From: Arthrobacter sp. AZCC_0090
GTDB lineage: Bacteria > Actinomycetota > Actinomycetes > Actinomycetales > Micrococcaceae
Assembly (NCBI RefSeq): GCF_014207375.1
Contig: NZ_JACHEE010000011.1
Location: 1 to 64,000 of the forward strand
Length of the DNA stretch: 64,000 nt
Direction of reading: 5' to 3'
In this document: piece by piece, positions 42,101-49,591 of the stretch
Layout of the letters: each line of letters starts with the position of its first letter
How positions within the stretch are numbered: position 1 is the stretch's first letter
Program-made: the position numbers and the translations under genes
The notes under the pieces: model-generated
The model's database searches: none
Told to the model about the DNA's origin: nothing
The model's input: the letters and a program-made list of their open reading frames with translations, nothing else

Positions 42101-43611
42101 ACGCCGTCAATCGAGTAGCTGCCGAGATCAAGGCCGACAAGCTCGCCGACGTGATCGTCGCGGAAATCCACGACGGCGCCGGAGCAGGTACGCCGGAGGA
42201 CGCCACGATTGAGCAGGAAGTCGCGGCGGGAGGCCCGTTCGCCAAGCTCGTGAAGGAAACCACACCCGATGTGGTGGCCATCTTCACCGGCCACACGCAC
42301 AAGGAATACGCCTGGGACGCCCCGATCCTTGACGCCAACGGCCAGCCGACGGGCAAGACCCGCCCGATCGTGCAGACCGGCAACTACGGCGAGAACATCG
42401 GGCGGATCACCCTGACGGTGGACACCAAGAGCATGACGGTGACTGCCTACACCGCGGGCAACGTCAAGCGCTCCACAACGGACATGTCCGGAACGTACCC
42501 CCGTGCTGCGCAAGTCAAGGCCATCGTGGACAAGGCACTTGCCGACGCCGCCGCCGTCGGGAACCAGCCGGTTGGTGCGGTCACTGCGGATATCACCACT
42601 GCCTTCACGCCGGACCCCGCCGGCGGTGCTCCCAAGCGTGATGACCGCGCGAGCGAATCCACGCTTGGCAATCTGGTGGCGGATTCGCTCGTGGACACGC
42701 TTAAGGCGCCCGAGCTTGGTGGGGCCGAGATCGGCGTCGTGAACCCCGGCGGCCTGCGCAACGAGCTCTACTACGCGCCCGACGGCACCATCACGTACGC
42801 GGAAGCCAACGCTGTGCTGCCCTTCGTGAACAACCTCTGGACCACGTCCCTCACCGGCACGCAGTTCAAGTCGCTTCTTGAGCAGCAGTGGCAGACTAAC
42901 GCCGATGGTTCCGTCCCGAGCCGTCCATACTTGCAGCTGGGACTGTCCAAGAACGTGAACTACACGTACGACGCCGCCCGTGCGGCTGGCGACCGGATCA
43001 CCTCCGTTTGGGTGAGTGGCGCGCTCCTCGACTCCGCGAAGTCGTACCGGATCGGCACCTTCAGCTTCCTGGCTGCAGGTGGCGACAACTTCCGTGTCTT
43101 CAAGGACGGCAGCAACACCAAGGACTCCGGACTGGTGGATCGTGACGCGTGGATCAAGTACTTGCGCGAGCACAACCCTGTCTCGCCGGACTTCGCACGC
43201 CGATCCATTGCCGTCGTGAACACGACGGCGGCAGAGGTGAGGGGCGGAGACGCCATGACCATGGCCGTCTCCAAGCTGAATCTGACCTCTCTCGGTAGCC
43301 CGCAAAACGCCTCGCTCAAGGTCATCTTCACAGATGCCAAGGGCGTCGCAACGGAGCTGGGAACAGTCAGTGTGGCATCCGGTGCTGCAACAGTGAACAC
43401 CAAGGTTCCCGCGGGAGCGGCTGCCGGAACAGGCACCTTGGTGCTGACCGCCGTCGAGTCAGGGACTGTGGTGAAGGTCGCCGTCCAGGTCGCTGCTCCG
43501 CTGCCCCCGAAGTGCACGGCACCGGTCAAGCCAAGCAAGTGGTACGACGTGCTCGGCTGGATCAAGTATGCCTTTGCATGGCTCGAGTACCAGAAATGCC
43601 TTAAGGGCTAA
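39112..43611 (+). CDS. Secreted multidomain nuclease fused to 5'-nucleotidase (ExeM/NucH + UshA-like)
   Basis: 1499 residues. Signal peptide 1-30 (cleavage after PAMA). A lamin-tail-like domain spans about 38-212 (VVINEAYLSGG) and an OB-fold about 235-335. The endonuclease/exonuclease/phosphatase domain, about 505-830, has IASFNVLNYF, VVSLEEIENS, LIGDFNAYSKED and ASDHDPVVVG. The 5'-nucleotidase metallophosphatase domain, about 838-1085, has INDFHGRIDS, AVGNHEFDGGW and FTGHTHKEY. The nucleotidase C-terminal domain is about 1150-1357 (VNPGGLRNELYY), with an Ig-like module to about 1460. Together it could degrade extracellular DNA/RNA to nucleosides and phosphate. No sortase motif or membrane tail is seen. 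Confidence 0.9.
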   Translation: MHFKNGNFLIGLVVSAGLLAAPLTIVPAMAADTPPATSPSVVINEAYLSGGSAGAAFRNKFVELYNNSDSAVSLSGWSLQYRAASNVNPPTFITPLSGHIPAKGYFLIKGGSNNTASTAAELPAADVDGSGTLNPSGSAGTIVLAKQGTAVNPLPTGSVVGSPAVADLLGYGTTNTFETAAALAPTGNTDVRSLNRSNGSDTDNNAADLALSAAITPTAAGATTPPPAGPETKTIAEIQGTGAASPFVGATVTTRGKVTAVYATGGFNGYYVQTPGTGGDIDPTARTASDAIFVYSPSTVASTQIGDYLELTGVVSEFANQTQLTADAAGVKKVTEAAPEVKPSNFLLPADEAARERYEGMLLAPQGAFTVTDNYSLNQYGEIGLAAGTSPLVQPTAVASYGSAEYNAVVADNALRGIKLDDGASTNFLKDASTKAQALPYLTTSDPVRVGSAATFRTNVILGYGNNSWKFQPLSQLTPATADSVQPVSFAGSRPQDPANVGGNLKIASFNVLNYFPTTGDQLSGCNYYTDRDGNPITIKDGCNARGAANAENLQRQQAKIVAAINKSGADVVSLEEIENSAQFGKNRDDALAKLVDSLNVATPGIWDYVRTPANAPPLSDEDMIRTAFIFKKATAEPLGESIIHNDTVAFASARKPLAQVFKPVGAADDKKFIAIVNHFKSKGSAATPDDTDKGQGASNLARTKQAQSLLTFADKLKSSKGTDKLFLIGDFNAYSKEDPINVLTGAGYADLETSTGKHSYLFGGMVGSLDHILASPAAHEVVTGTDIWNINSVESVAFEYSRYNNNVVNYYAPDQFRASDHDPVVVGLNLPTTPASVDLQFLGINDFHGRIDSNTVLFASTIEQLRAAATPGSTAFISAGDNIGASLFASAVAKDQPTIDVLNALELKASAVGNHEFDGGWADLRDRVIAPGNNAKFPVLGANVYQKGTTTPVLPEYSVLDMNGIKVAVIGTVTQETPSLVSPAGIADLEFGDPVDAVNRVAAEIKADKLADVIVAEIHDGAGAGTPEDATIEQEVAAGGPFAKLVKETTPDVVAIFTGHTHKEYAWDAPILDANGQPTGKTRPIVQTGNYGENIGRITLTVDTKSMTVTAYTAGNVKRSTTDMSGTYPRAAQVKAIVDKALADAAAVGNQPVGAVTADITTAFTPDPAGGAPKRDDRASESTLGNLVADSLVDTLKAPELGGAEIGVVNPGGLRNELYYAPDGTITYAEANAVLPFVNNLWTTSLTGTQFKSLLEQQWQTNADGSVPSRPYLQLGLSKNVNYTYDAARAAGDRITSVWVSGALLDSAKSYRIGTFSFLAAGGDNFRVFKDGSNTKDSGLVDRDAWIKYLREHNPVSPDFARRSIAVVNTTAAEVRGGDAMTMAVSKLNLTSLGSPQNASLKVIFTDAKGVATELGTVSVASGAATVNTKVPAGAAAGTGTLVLTAVESGTVVKVAVQVAAPLPPKCTAPVKPSKWYDVLGWIKYAFAWLEYQKCLKG

Positions 43612-43631
43612 TCGCAGCGCCAGCCACCAAT

Positions 43632-43772
43632 GAGCATGCTCTCCCCCGGCCTTGGCGAGTGGACATATTGGGAATATGTCCACTCGTCGGAGCGGGCGGG
43701 GAGCATGCTCATTTTTCTTGGTGGAACACGGGGGAGCATGCTCATTTTTGCGGGGGCAGGCCGAGCATGTCC
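43632..43772. repeat. Cluster of palindromic repeats (GAGCATGCTC words around a 14-bp hairpin)
   Basis: The perfect 10-bp palindrome GAGCATGCTC occurs at 43632, 43701 and 43734, with a degenerate copy at 43763. The last two copies share a 19-base context from GGGGAGC to ATTTTT (43698-43716, 43731-43749). Between the first two lies a hairpin with 14-base arms (43656-43669, 43673-43686) and loop GGG. The cluster sits between convergent genes, and one copy overlaps the stop codon of the minus-strand gene. Likely terminator function; the origin looks REP/BIME-like. Confidence 0.75.
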
Positions 43773-45745
43773 CTCGCGATTTCGTCGGCGTCGCGGAGGG
43801 TCCGCTGGCCGCTGGGGTAGGCGGGACCATCGGAAGGTCGGGCTTCGGCGGCGATGGCCGTCCCCCACTGGGCAGAAGAAAGTTGCAGGCCCAAGGCGTA
43901 CATCCCGGGAGTCAGGGAACCGTTGCCACCCACCAGACGGTAGGGGTGCGCTTGGACATCCAATCCGGAGGTCTGCACCGGCGTTCCCTCGGCCGTCATC
44001 ATCACCTTGGGCCGCACCAACCCATCCGCGAGCAACTGCCGCAAGAACGGGGAAACACTCGCGCCCACCCTGTTCGCCGGAGACATCGCTTCAATCAGCG
44101 TCCTGGCTTCGGCAGCGCCCTCGTGCACCCAGGCGGATACCGCCCGGAAGACACCCCTGCCATGGTCAACGTTGAACCGCGGATCCGGCCCCACGAAACT
44201 CACGACGCCGGCACGCGCCAAAGCGGCTAGCTGTTCGGCACGCAGGGCGGGAGGACCGCTCGCGAGCCCCTCAACGAAGGACTCGAACCAGCCCCGGAGT
44301 TCACCCACCCACGATTCGTCCGTGATGCCGCCGTCGGCCACGGCACTTTTCAAGATGGCCCGTCCCGTGTGCAAGGCGCCGATTGCCATCTTCACGGGAT
44401 CCGCCTCACCCAGCGCGGAACGGCGGGCGTCGTCGTCCAGATAGTCCACGACGGCGGCGTCGAGTTCCTTCCTGGACGCGAAGGAACGCCCGGCCAAGGG
44501 CGCCGCGAGGCCCAGAAGGTCAAGGCGGCGCGACGCCGCAACGTGGATGGAAACCAACTCCGCGACTTGGTTTTCCCACCGCCCGGTGGCATGCGCATGG
44601 GGACGCAGCAGGTCTTCGAGAGCAGTCAGGAATTCCGTCGCATCAGACACGGCCACTGGTTCAGCAACAACCAACGTGGAGTAGTATGCCCACAAGGCGT
44701 CACGATGCAGGAGGGGCCAGAGGTCATGATCGAAGCCAGGTTGGATACCCGCGGCGGCAAAGCGTTTCAGCGCACTCTCCGTCAAGTACCGCAAACGCAC
44801 CGACTTCGGATAGTAGCCGTCCAACCCAGCCTTGGCCCGGTACGGAGTACCGCGCCTGGACGCCGCGATGATCTTCGGTTCCCGGCCCGAGGGCACGTAC
44901 TTGAGCTTCCCCGGGAGACCGTCGCCGGCCGCCACGAATTGTCCCCCGCGGCCTTCCGTCAACTGGCCCATGACGTCGAAGAAGTTCAGGCCCATGCCCC
45001 GGACCAGGACCGTTTCCTTGTCCGGGACCAAGGCCCAGTCGACGTCGGCAGGAGCGGCCGGCGGGAAGTACAGCAGACCGAGCTCCGCAGCAGCCTCGCT
45101 GAACGAACGCTGCTCCGGGTTGAGCCGGGACCCAAGGTGGCCCAGCGCGAGGACGAGGGAATCGACGGTGAGGCGAGCGCCGTCGTCGAGTTCGACGTCG
45201 AACCCTCCGCCCACAGGCCCGACCGGCAGGGCGTACGCTGCGCCGTCCGCCGGGCCACCCGGCAGGGGACGCGCCGCCACGGCGTTGCTCCGGTGGAAAG
45301 CGATCTCGACGCCGGCAGGGACACTTTCCAGCAATTCTTCCAGCGTGGAGCGCAGATACCGTCCATAGAGGGCGCGGCTTGGAAAGTCGTGGGAGGCGAG
45401 GGCGGCAAGTTCGGCCCGCTCCTCTTGGCTCAGGCCGGTGCCCCCGGACGCACGCTGTTCCGACCGCCACCGCTCGAAAGACCCCCCGGCCAAGGGCGGC
45501 GCGAGCTGATCGTCCTCGGGAATCAGGGTGGGGTAGAAAGACTGAGTGTTCATGAGGTACAGCCGGGACTGTTCGGGCTGCCAGACGTGTCCCGGACCCG
45601 CGGGAAAGGGATCCACGACGTCGATGTGCAGGGAACGCGTTGGCGTTTCCATCGCAGCCCAATTGGCGAGTAGACGCTCCAGCACACTGGTGCCGCGAGG
45701 CCCTGCCCCGATCAGCCCTACCCGAATGTTCTGCGATTTACCCAC
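43742..45745 (-). CDS. FAD/NAD(P)-binding protein, large flavoprotein of unknown function
   Basis: 667 residues from the GTG at 45745 (VGKSQNIRVGLIGAGPRG). The dinucleotide-binding loop is GLIGAGPRGTSVLERLL, followed by DVVDPFPAGPGHVW, a second NAD-like strand (LVLALGHLGSR) and VLVRGMGLNFFDVMGQL, matching the FAD_NAD_binding family (PF13454-type). Related enzymes include ornithine/lysine monooxygenase-like proteins, but no clear catalytic partner is nearby. TAAGCT 5 bases before the GTG suggests a leaderless start. The stop codon lies within the GAGCATGCTC repeat. Divergent from the prolyl oligopeptidase. Confidence 0.75.
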   Translation of the reverse strand: MGKSQNIRVGLIGAGPRGTSVLERLLANWAAMETPTRSLHIDVVDPFPAGPGHVWQPEQSRLYLMNTQSFYPTLIPEDDQLAPPLAGGSFERWRSEQRASGGTGLSQEERAELAALASHDFPSRALYGRYLRSTLEELLESVPAGVEIAFHRSNAVAARPLPGGPADGAAYALPVGPVGGGFDVELDDGARLTVDSLVLALGHLGSRLNPEQRSFSEAAAELGLLYFPPAAPADVDWALVPDKETVLVRGMGLNFFDVMGQLTEGRGGQFVAAGDGLPGKLKYVPSGREPKIIAASRRGTPYRAKAGLDGYYPKSVRLRYLTESALKRFAAAGIQPGFDHDLWPLLHRDALWAYYSTLVVAEPVAVSDATEFLTALEDLLRPHAHATGRWENQVAELVSIHVAASRRLDLLGLAAPLAGRSFASRKELDAAVVDYLDDDARRSALGEADPVKMAIGALHTGRAILKSAVADGGITDESWVGELRGWFESFVEGLASGPPALRAEQLAALARAGVVSFVGPDPRFNVDHGRGVFRAVSAWVHEGAAEARTLIEAMSPANRVGASVSPFLRQLLADGLVRPKVMMTAEGTPVQTSGLDVQAHPYRLVGGNGSLTPGMYALGLQLSSAQWGTAIAAEARPSDGPAYPSGQRTLRDADEIARDMLGLPPQK

Positions 45746-45750
45746 GCCCA

Positions 45751-45756
45751 AGCTTA
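45751..45756 (-). promoter_or_regulatory. Candidate -10 (TAAGCT) for the flavoprotein gene
   Basis: TANNNT hexamer 5 bases before the GTG at 45745. Confidence 0.35.
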
Positions 45757-45793
45757 ACTTCTTGTGACTTGCTTCCTTCTCAGACAGTGACTC

Positions 45794-45799
45794 TAGGAT
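45794..45799 (+). promoter_or_regulatory. Candidate -10 (TAGGAT) for the oligopeptidase gene
   Basis: TANNNT hexamer 5 bases before the ATG at 45805. The same bases with AGGG could act as a Shine-Dalgarno, so a leaderless start is uncertain. Confidence 0.35.
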
Positions 45800-45804
45800 G
45801 AGGG

Positions 45805-48066
45805 ATGACCACCACAGCAGCTGATCAAGCGCCCGCGCCCGACAACGAAACTGCCCAGGGAACCGCAATCGCACCCGAACCTGTCGACGAGAATATCTGG
45901 CTCGAAGACGTTCATGGCGAGGAACAGCTGGCTTGGGTGCGGGAGCAAAATGCCCGCACTGAAGACTTGCTCGACGATGCCGAGTACGCCGCTTTGGAAA
46001 CCGGAATCCTCGAGGTTCTGGACTCCACTGACAGGATCGCCATGGTCAACAAACGCGGCGAGCACTACTACAACTTCTGGAAGGACCAGCAGAACCCCAA
46101 AGGTCTCTGGCGCCGGACCACGTGGGAGAGCTACCTCAGCGACACCCCCGAATGGGACGTGCTTTTGGACATAGACGCGCTGGCCGCGGCAGAAGGCGAA
46201 GAATGGGTGTTCCACGGCGCCAACTTCCTCCGTCCGGCCGAGGGCGAACCGCACCGCTTCGCCATCGTCGCCCTGTCCCCCGACGGCGGCGATGCCAACC
46301 GCCATCGCGAGTTCGACGTCGATACGCGCAGTTTCGTGGACCCTGCAGCTGGCGGCTTCGACCTTCCGACTGCGAAGGGCAACGTAAGCTGGCTCGACGC
46401 CGATACGCTGCTGGTTTCCACTACTGCGGATGGCCTGCCGAAAACCAGCTCGTCCTACGCGCGGACCGGCGTGAGGCTTCGACGCGGCCAAAGCCTGGCT
46501 GAAGCCGAGCGGATCTTCGAGATCCCCAAAGACCACATGATGGCCCTCGTCGCCCACGACTCCACCCCGGGTTTCGAACGCACCTTCGCCGTCGATTGGA
46601 TCGACTTCTTCAACCGAACCACCTCCGTACTGCGTGACGACGAGTGGCTTGCCATTGATGTCCCAACGGACGTCAACCTCAGTTCCCACCGCGACTGGCT
46701 CATGTTCCGTCCGCGGCAGGACTGGAACGTCGGCGATACCACCTACCCGGCGGGGTCGCTGCTGGCCGCCGACTTTGAGGGCTATCTGTCCGGAGCACGC
46801 GACTTCACGGTGCTCTTCACCCCGGATGAGCACACCTCCCTGCAGTCCTGGAGTTGGACTCGGGACTACCTGCTCCTGAACCTGCTGCACGATGTCTCTT
46901 CCGAGATCAGGGTAATCGACCCCGCACGCAAGGATTCTGCGGGCGGGTGGGCCGTGACCCTGCTCGATGCGTGCCCACCGCTGCACGATGTGAACGCCTA
47001 CGCCGTCGACGACGAGGACGAAGCAGAAGGCGACGACGCCGGCAACGACTACTGGCTCGTGGCAACCGGCTTCACCACTCCCACCACCCTCATGCGCGGC
47101 ACGCTGTCCCCAGGCATCGCCAGCTACACTCTCGACGCGGGCCACGACGGCGGGGTGTCCAGCACGCACTCCGTGGTGAAGTCCTCGCCGTCGTTCTTCA
47201 ACGAGGCCGACTACGAGGTCCAGCAACACTTCGCCACCTCGGCAGACGGCACCCGTGTGCCCTATTTCCAGGTGGCGTCCAAAGATCTTGACCTCGACGG
47301 CGAAAACCCCACCCAGCTCTCGGGCTACGGCGGCTTCGAGATCTCCAGGACCCCTGCTTACAGCGGAGCCATCGGCCGTGCGTGGCTGGAACGCCGAAGT
47401 GAAAGCATCCAATCCGAAGACGGCTCAGAATCCCATTCCCGTGGCGGCGTGTACGTCGTAGCCAACATCCGCGGCGGCGGCGAGTACGGTCCGGCCTGGC
47501 ACCGTGCCGCCCTGCAGGAAAAGCGGTACCGTGCGTTCGAGGACTTCGCCGCGGTTGCCCGGGACCTCATTTCGCGGGACGTCACCAGTCCGCGCAGGCT
47601 CGGTTGCGTGGGCGGTTCCAACGGCGGGCTGCTAGTTGGCAACATGTTAACCCAGTATCCGGAACTGTTCGGGGCGGTCTCCTGCGGTGTCCCGTTGTTG
47701 GACATGCGCCGCTACACGAAACTTTCGGCCGGCTACTCCTGGATTGCAGAATACGGCGATCCGGACGTCCCGGAACAGTGGGAATACATCCGTACCTTCT
47801 CGCCGTACCACCTGCTGCGCGACGGCGTGGACTACCCGGAGACGTTCATCTGGACGGCCACCTCCGATGACCGAGTGGGCCCGGTCCAGGCGCGGAAGAT
47901 GGCAGCCCGGATGCAGGCGATGGGCATCCCGAACGTGTGGTTCCACGAAGCACTTGAAGGCGGTCACGCCGGAGCCTCGGACAACCGGCAAGCGGCCTCG
48001 CTCCAAGCCCGCAGCCAGCACTTCCTGTGGCGGGCGCTTGCGGGCAAGGAGGGTGCGGGGCGGTGA
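45805..48066 (+). CDS. S9 family prolyl oligopeptidase
   Basis: 753 residues. The N-terminal seven-bladed propeller starts after ENIWLEDVHGEEQLAWV. The catalytic alpha/beta-hydrolase domain is C-terminal: ANIRGGGEYGPAWHRAA, nucleophile Ser in VGGSNGGLLVGNML, Asp in TATSDDRVGPVQARKM and His in EGGHAGASDN. No signal peptide is visible, so it is probably cytosolic and cleaves short proline-containing peptides. About 59 bases separate it from the divergent flavoprotein gene. Confidence 0.93.
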   Translation: MTTTAADQAPAPDNETAQGTAIAPEPVDENIWLEDVHGEEQLAWVREQNARTEDLLDDAEYAALETGILEVLDSTDRIAMVNKRGEHYYNFWKDQQNPKGLWRRTTWESYLSDTPEWDVLLDIDALAAAEGEEWVFHGANFLRPAEGEPHRFAIVALSPDGGDANRHREFDVDTRSFVDPAAGGFDLPTAKGNVSWLDADTLLVSTTADGLPKTSSSYARTGVRLRRGQSLAEAERIFEIPKDHMMALVAHDSTPGFERTFAVDWIDFFNRTTSVLRDDEWLAIDVPTDVNLSSHRDWLMFRPRQDWNVGDTTYPAGSLLAADFEGYLSGARDFTVLFTPDEHTSLQSWSWTRDYLLLNLLHDVSSEIRVIDPARKDSAGGWAVTLLDACPPLHDVNAYAVDDEDEAEGDDAGNDYWLVATGFTTPTTLMRGTLSPGIASYTLDAGHDGGVSSTHSVVKSSPSFFNEADYEVQQHFATSADGTRVPYFQVASKDLDLDGENPTQLSGYGGFEISRTPAYSGAIGRAWLERRSESIQSEDGSESHSRGGVYVVANIRGGGEYGPAWHRAALQEKRYRAFEDFAAVARDLISRDVTSPRRLGCVGGSNGGLLVGNMLTQYPELFGAVSCGVPLLDMRRYTKLSAGYSWIAEYGDPDVPEQWEYIRTFSPYHLLRDGVDYPETFIWTATSDDRVGPVQARKMAARMQAMGIPNVWFHEALEGGHAGASDNRQAASLQARSQHFLWRALAGKEGAGR

Positions 48067-48161
48067 CGGTCGCCTAAGATCCACGCCCGCGGCCCCTGGG
48101 TCCCCCGTTTTGCGCTGGGTGCCCAGTTCTGCGTATCCTTGGTTGGCTAGCAATAGCAACT

Positions 48162-48249
48162 GGAGACGTGCCAGAGCGGCCGAATGGGCTTCACTGCTAA
48201 TGAAGTGTGGGGCACAACTCCACCGGGGGTTCAAATCCCCCCGTCTCCG
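48162..48249 (+). tRNA. tRNA-Ser (anticodon GCT)
   Basis: Acceptor stem GGAGACG/CGTCTCC, anticodon stem CTTCA/TGAAG with loop CTGCTAA, long variable arm (GTGGGG/CTCCAC-like), and the T arm GGGGG-TTCAAAT-CCCCC. Anticodon GCT reads AGC/AGT. CCA is not encoded. Confidence 0.95.
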
Positions 48250-48255
48250 CGTTTT

Positions 48256-48283
48256 GGCCCCGGTCCTTGGACCGGGGCCTTTT
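48256..48283 (+). terminator. Terminator after tRNA-Ser(GCT)
   Basis: GGCCCCGGTCC pairs with GGACCGGGGCC around TT (effectively a 4-base loop), followed by TTTT. Confidence 0.85.
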
Positions 48284-48405
48284 GCGTTCCCGGGTCTTCT
48301 GGGGCCGGATTCCGGTAGGGAAGATTCACGTGGCCGACTCTTCGAATTCAGCTCGCGCCAATAGCCTCGTCCGGGGAATCCCAGACCAACGACGAGGAGA
48401 ATTTC

Positions 48406-49503
48406 ATGCGTTCAATGACAAGGTTCGCGATCGCGACGGTTGGGGCCGTCCTGCTCTCAACCACGTTGCTCACTCCGCCGGCCCTTGCGGCAAACAACGG
48501 CGCCGCAAACAGCGGGCCTGAGTTTGGACAGAATGGCTCCAACGGCAACGGCCATGAGGGCAACACCAACGGCTTCAGCTTTGGAGTGATCGGGGATGTG
48601 CCCTACGGTGACGCTGAAATCCAGGCGTTCCCGTCCTACGTTCAGGACCTTAACGCACACAAGGAACTGAGTTTTGTAGCACATGTGGGCGACATCAAGA
48701 ACGGATCGTCCCAGTGCACGGACCAGTACTTCGAAGCCATCAAGAAGAACTTCGACAGCTTTACGGCGCCACTCGTCTACACCCCGGGCGACAACGAGTG
48801 GACTGACTGCCACCGAACGAACAATGGAGCTTACAACCCCTTGGAGAGACTGGCCAAGGTCCGTGAAGTCTTCTTCCCGGAACCAGGTGTCACGCTTGGT
48901 TCGCCCATGCAAGTGAAGTCACAGGCCAAGGAAGGCTTCCCGGAAAACGTCAGCTTCCGCAAGCATGAGGTCGCCTTCACTGCTGTCAACATTCCGGGTA
49001 GTAACAACTCGATGCTGCCTTGGAAGGGACTCGGCCAGACACAGCCCACCGCCGCCCAATTGAACGAAGTGCAGCAGAGGACCCGGGCAGACATCCAGGA
49101 ACTGAAGGACACTTTCCGCAAGGCGCGGAACAACGGTGACCGGGCCGTCGTCGTGATGACGCAGGCCGATATGTTCGACCCGACAGTCGCGGCTCCTTCC
49201 CAGACGGATTTTGGTGCGTTCAAGCCCCTGGTGCAGACCTTGATCGAGGAATCGAACTCATTTGGTGGCCCGGTTTACCTGATCAACGGCGACAGCCACG
49301 TCTACAACCAGGACCACCCTCTCGCAGACGGTTCGGCGTGGCTTACGTTCTACGGCCAGGCCACCGCGGCGAAGAACCTGACGCGGGTCACTGTGGATGG
49401 GTCCAACAATGCAAAGGACTGGCTCAAGGTCACGGTCAATCCCGAGGACTCAGCAAGCGTCGTGTCCTTCGACCGGGTTCCCTTCACGCACCCTGCTTCC
49501 TAG
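48406..49503 (+). CDS. Secreted metallophosphoesterase
   Basis: 365 residues; GAGGAG lies 6 bases before the ATG. The signal peptide ends near PPALAANNG. A Gly/Asn-rich linker precedes a calcineurin-like fold: GVIGDVPYGD, AHVGDIKNGSSQC, YTPGDNEWTDC and INGDSHVYNQDHP carry the expected metal ligands. It resembles uncharacterised extracellular phosphoesterases of Actinobacteria; the phosphoester substrate is unknown. Nearby is the other large secreted phosphate-releasing enzyme, at 39.1-43.6 kb. It ends at a long hairpin. Confidence 0.85.
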   Translation: MRSMTRFAIATVGAVLLSTTLLTPPALAANNGAANSGPEFGQNGSNGNGHEGNTNGFSFGVIGDVPYGDAEIQAFPSYVQDLNAHKELSFVAHVGDIKNGSSQCTDQYFEAIKKNFDSFTAPLVYTPGDNEWTDCHRTNNGAYNPLERLAKVREVFFPEPGVTLGSPMQVKSQAKEGFPENVSFRKHEVAFTAVNIPGSNNSMLPWKGLGQTQPTAAQLNEVQQRTRADIQELKDTFRKARNNGDRAVVVMTQADMFDPTVAAPSQTDFGAFKPLVQTLIEESNSFGGPVYLINGDSHVYNQDHPLADGSAWLTFYGQATAAKNLTRVTVDGSNNAKDWLKVTVNPEDSASVVSFDRVPFTHPAS

Positions 49504-49527
49504 CTAGCGTTGTCCCAGCAAGTCACC

Positions 49528-49582
49528 GGGCAGCCAAAAGACGCCGGAATCTCCGTGCTGGGTTCCGGCGTTTTGGCTGCCC
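49528..49582. terminator. Bidirectional terminator with long stem
   Basis: GGGCAGCCAAAA and CGCCGGAA on the left pair with TTCCGGCG and TTTTGGCTGCCC on the right, with a 2-base bulge. It lies between convergent genes. Confidence 0.85.
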
Positions 49583-49591
49583 CTAGCGCTC

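Noticed and set aside
43632..43772. CRISPR array
   Set aside because: The repeats are short palindromes with irregular spacing, with no uniform spacers and no cas genes in the window.
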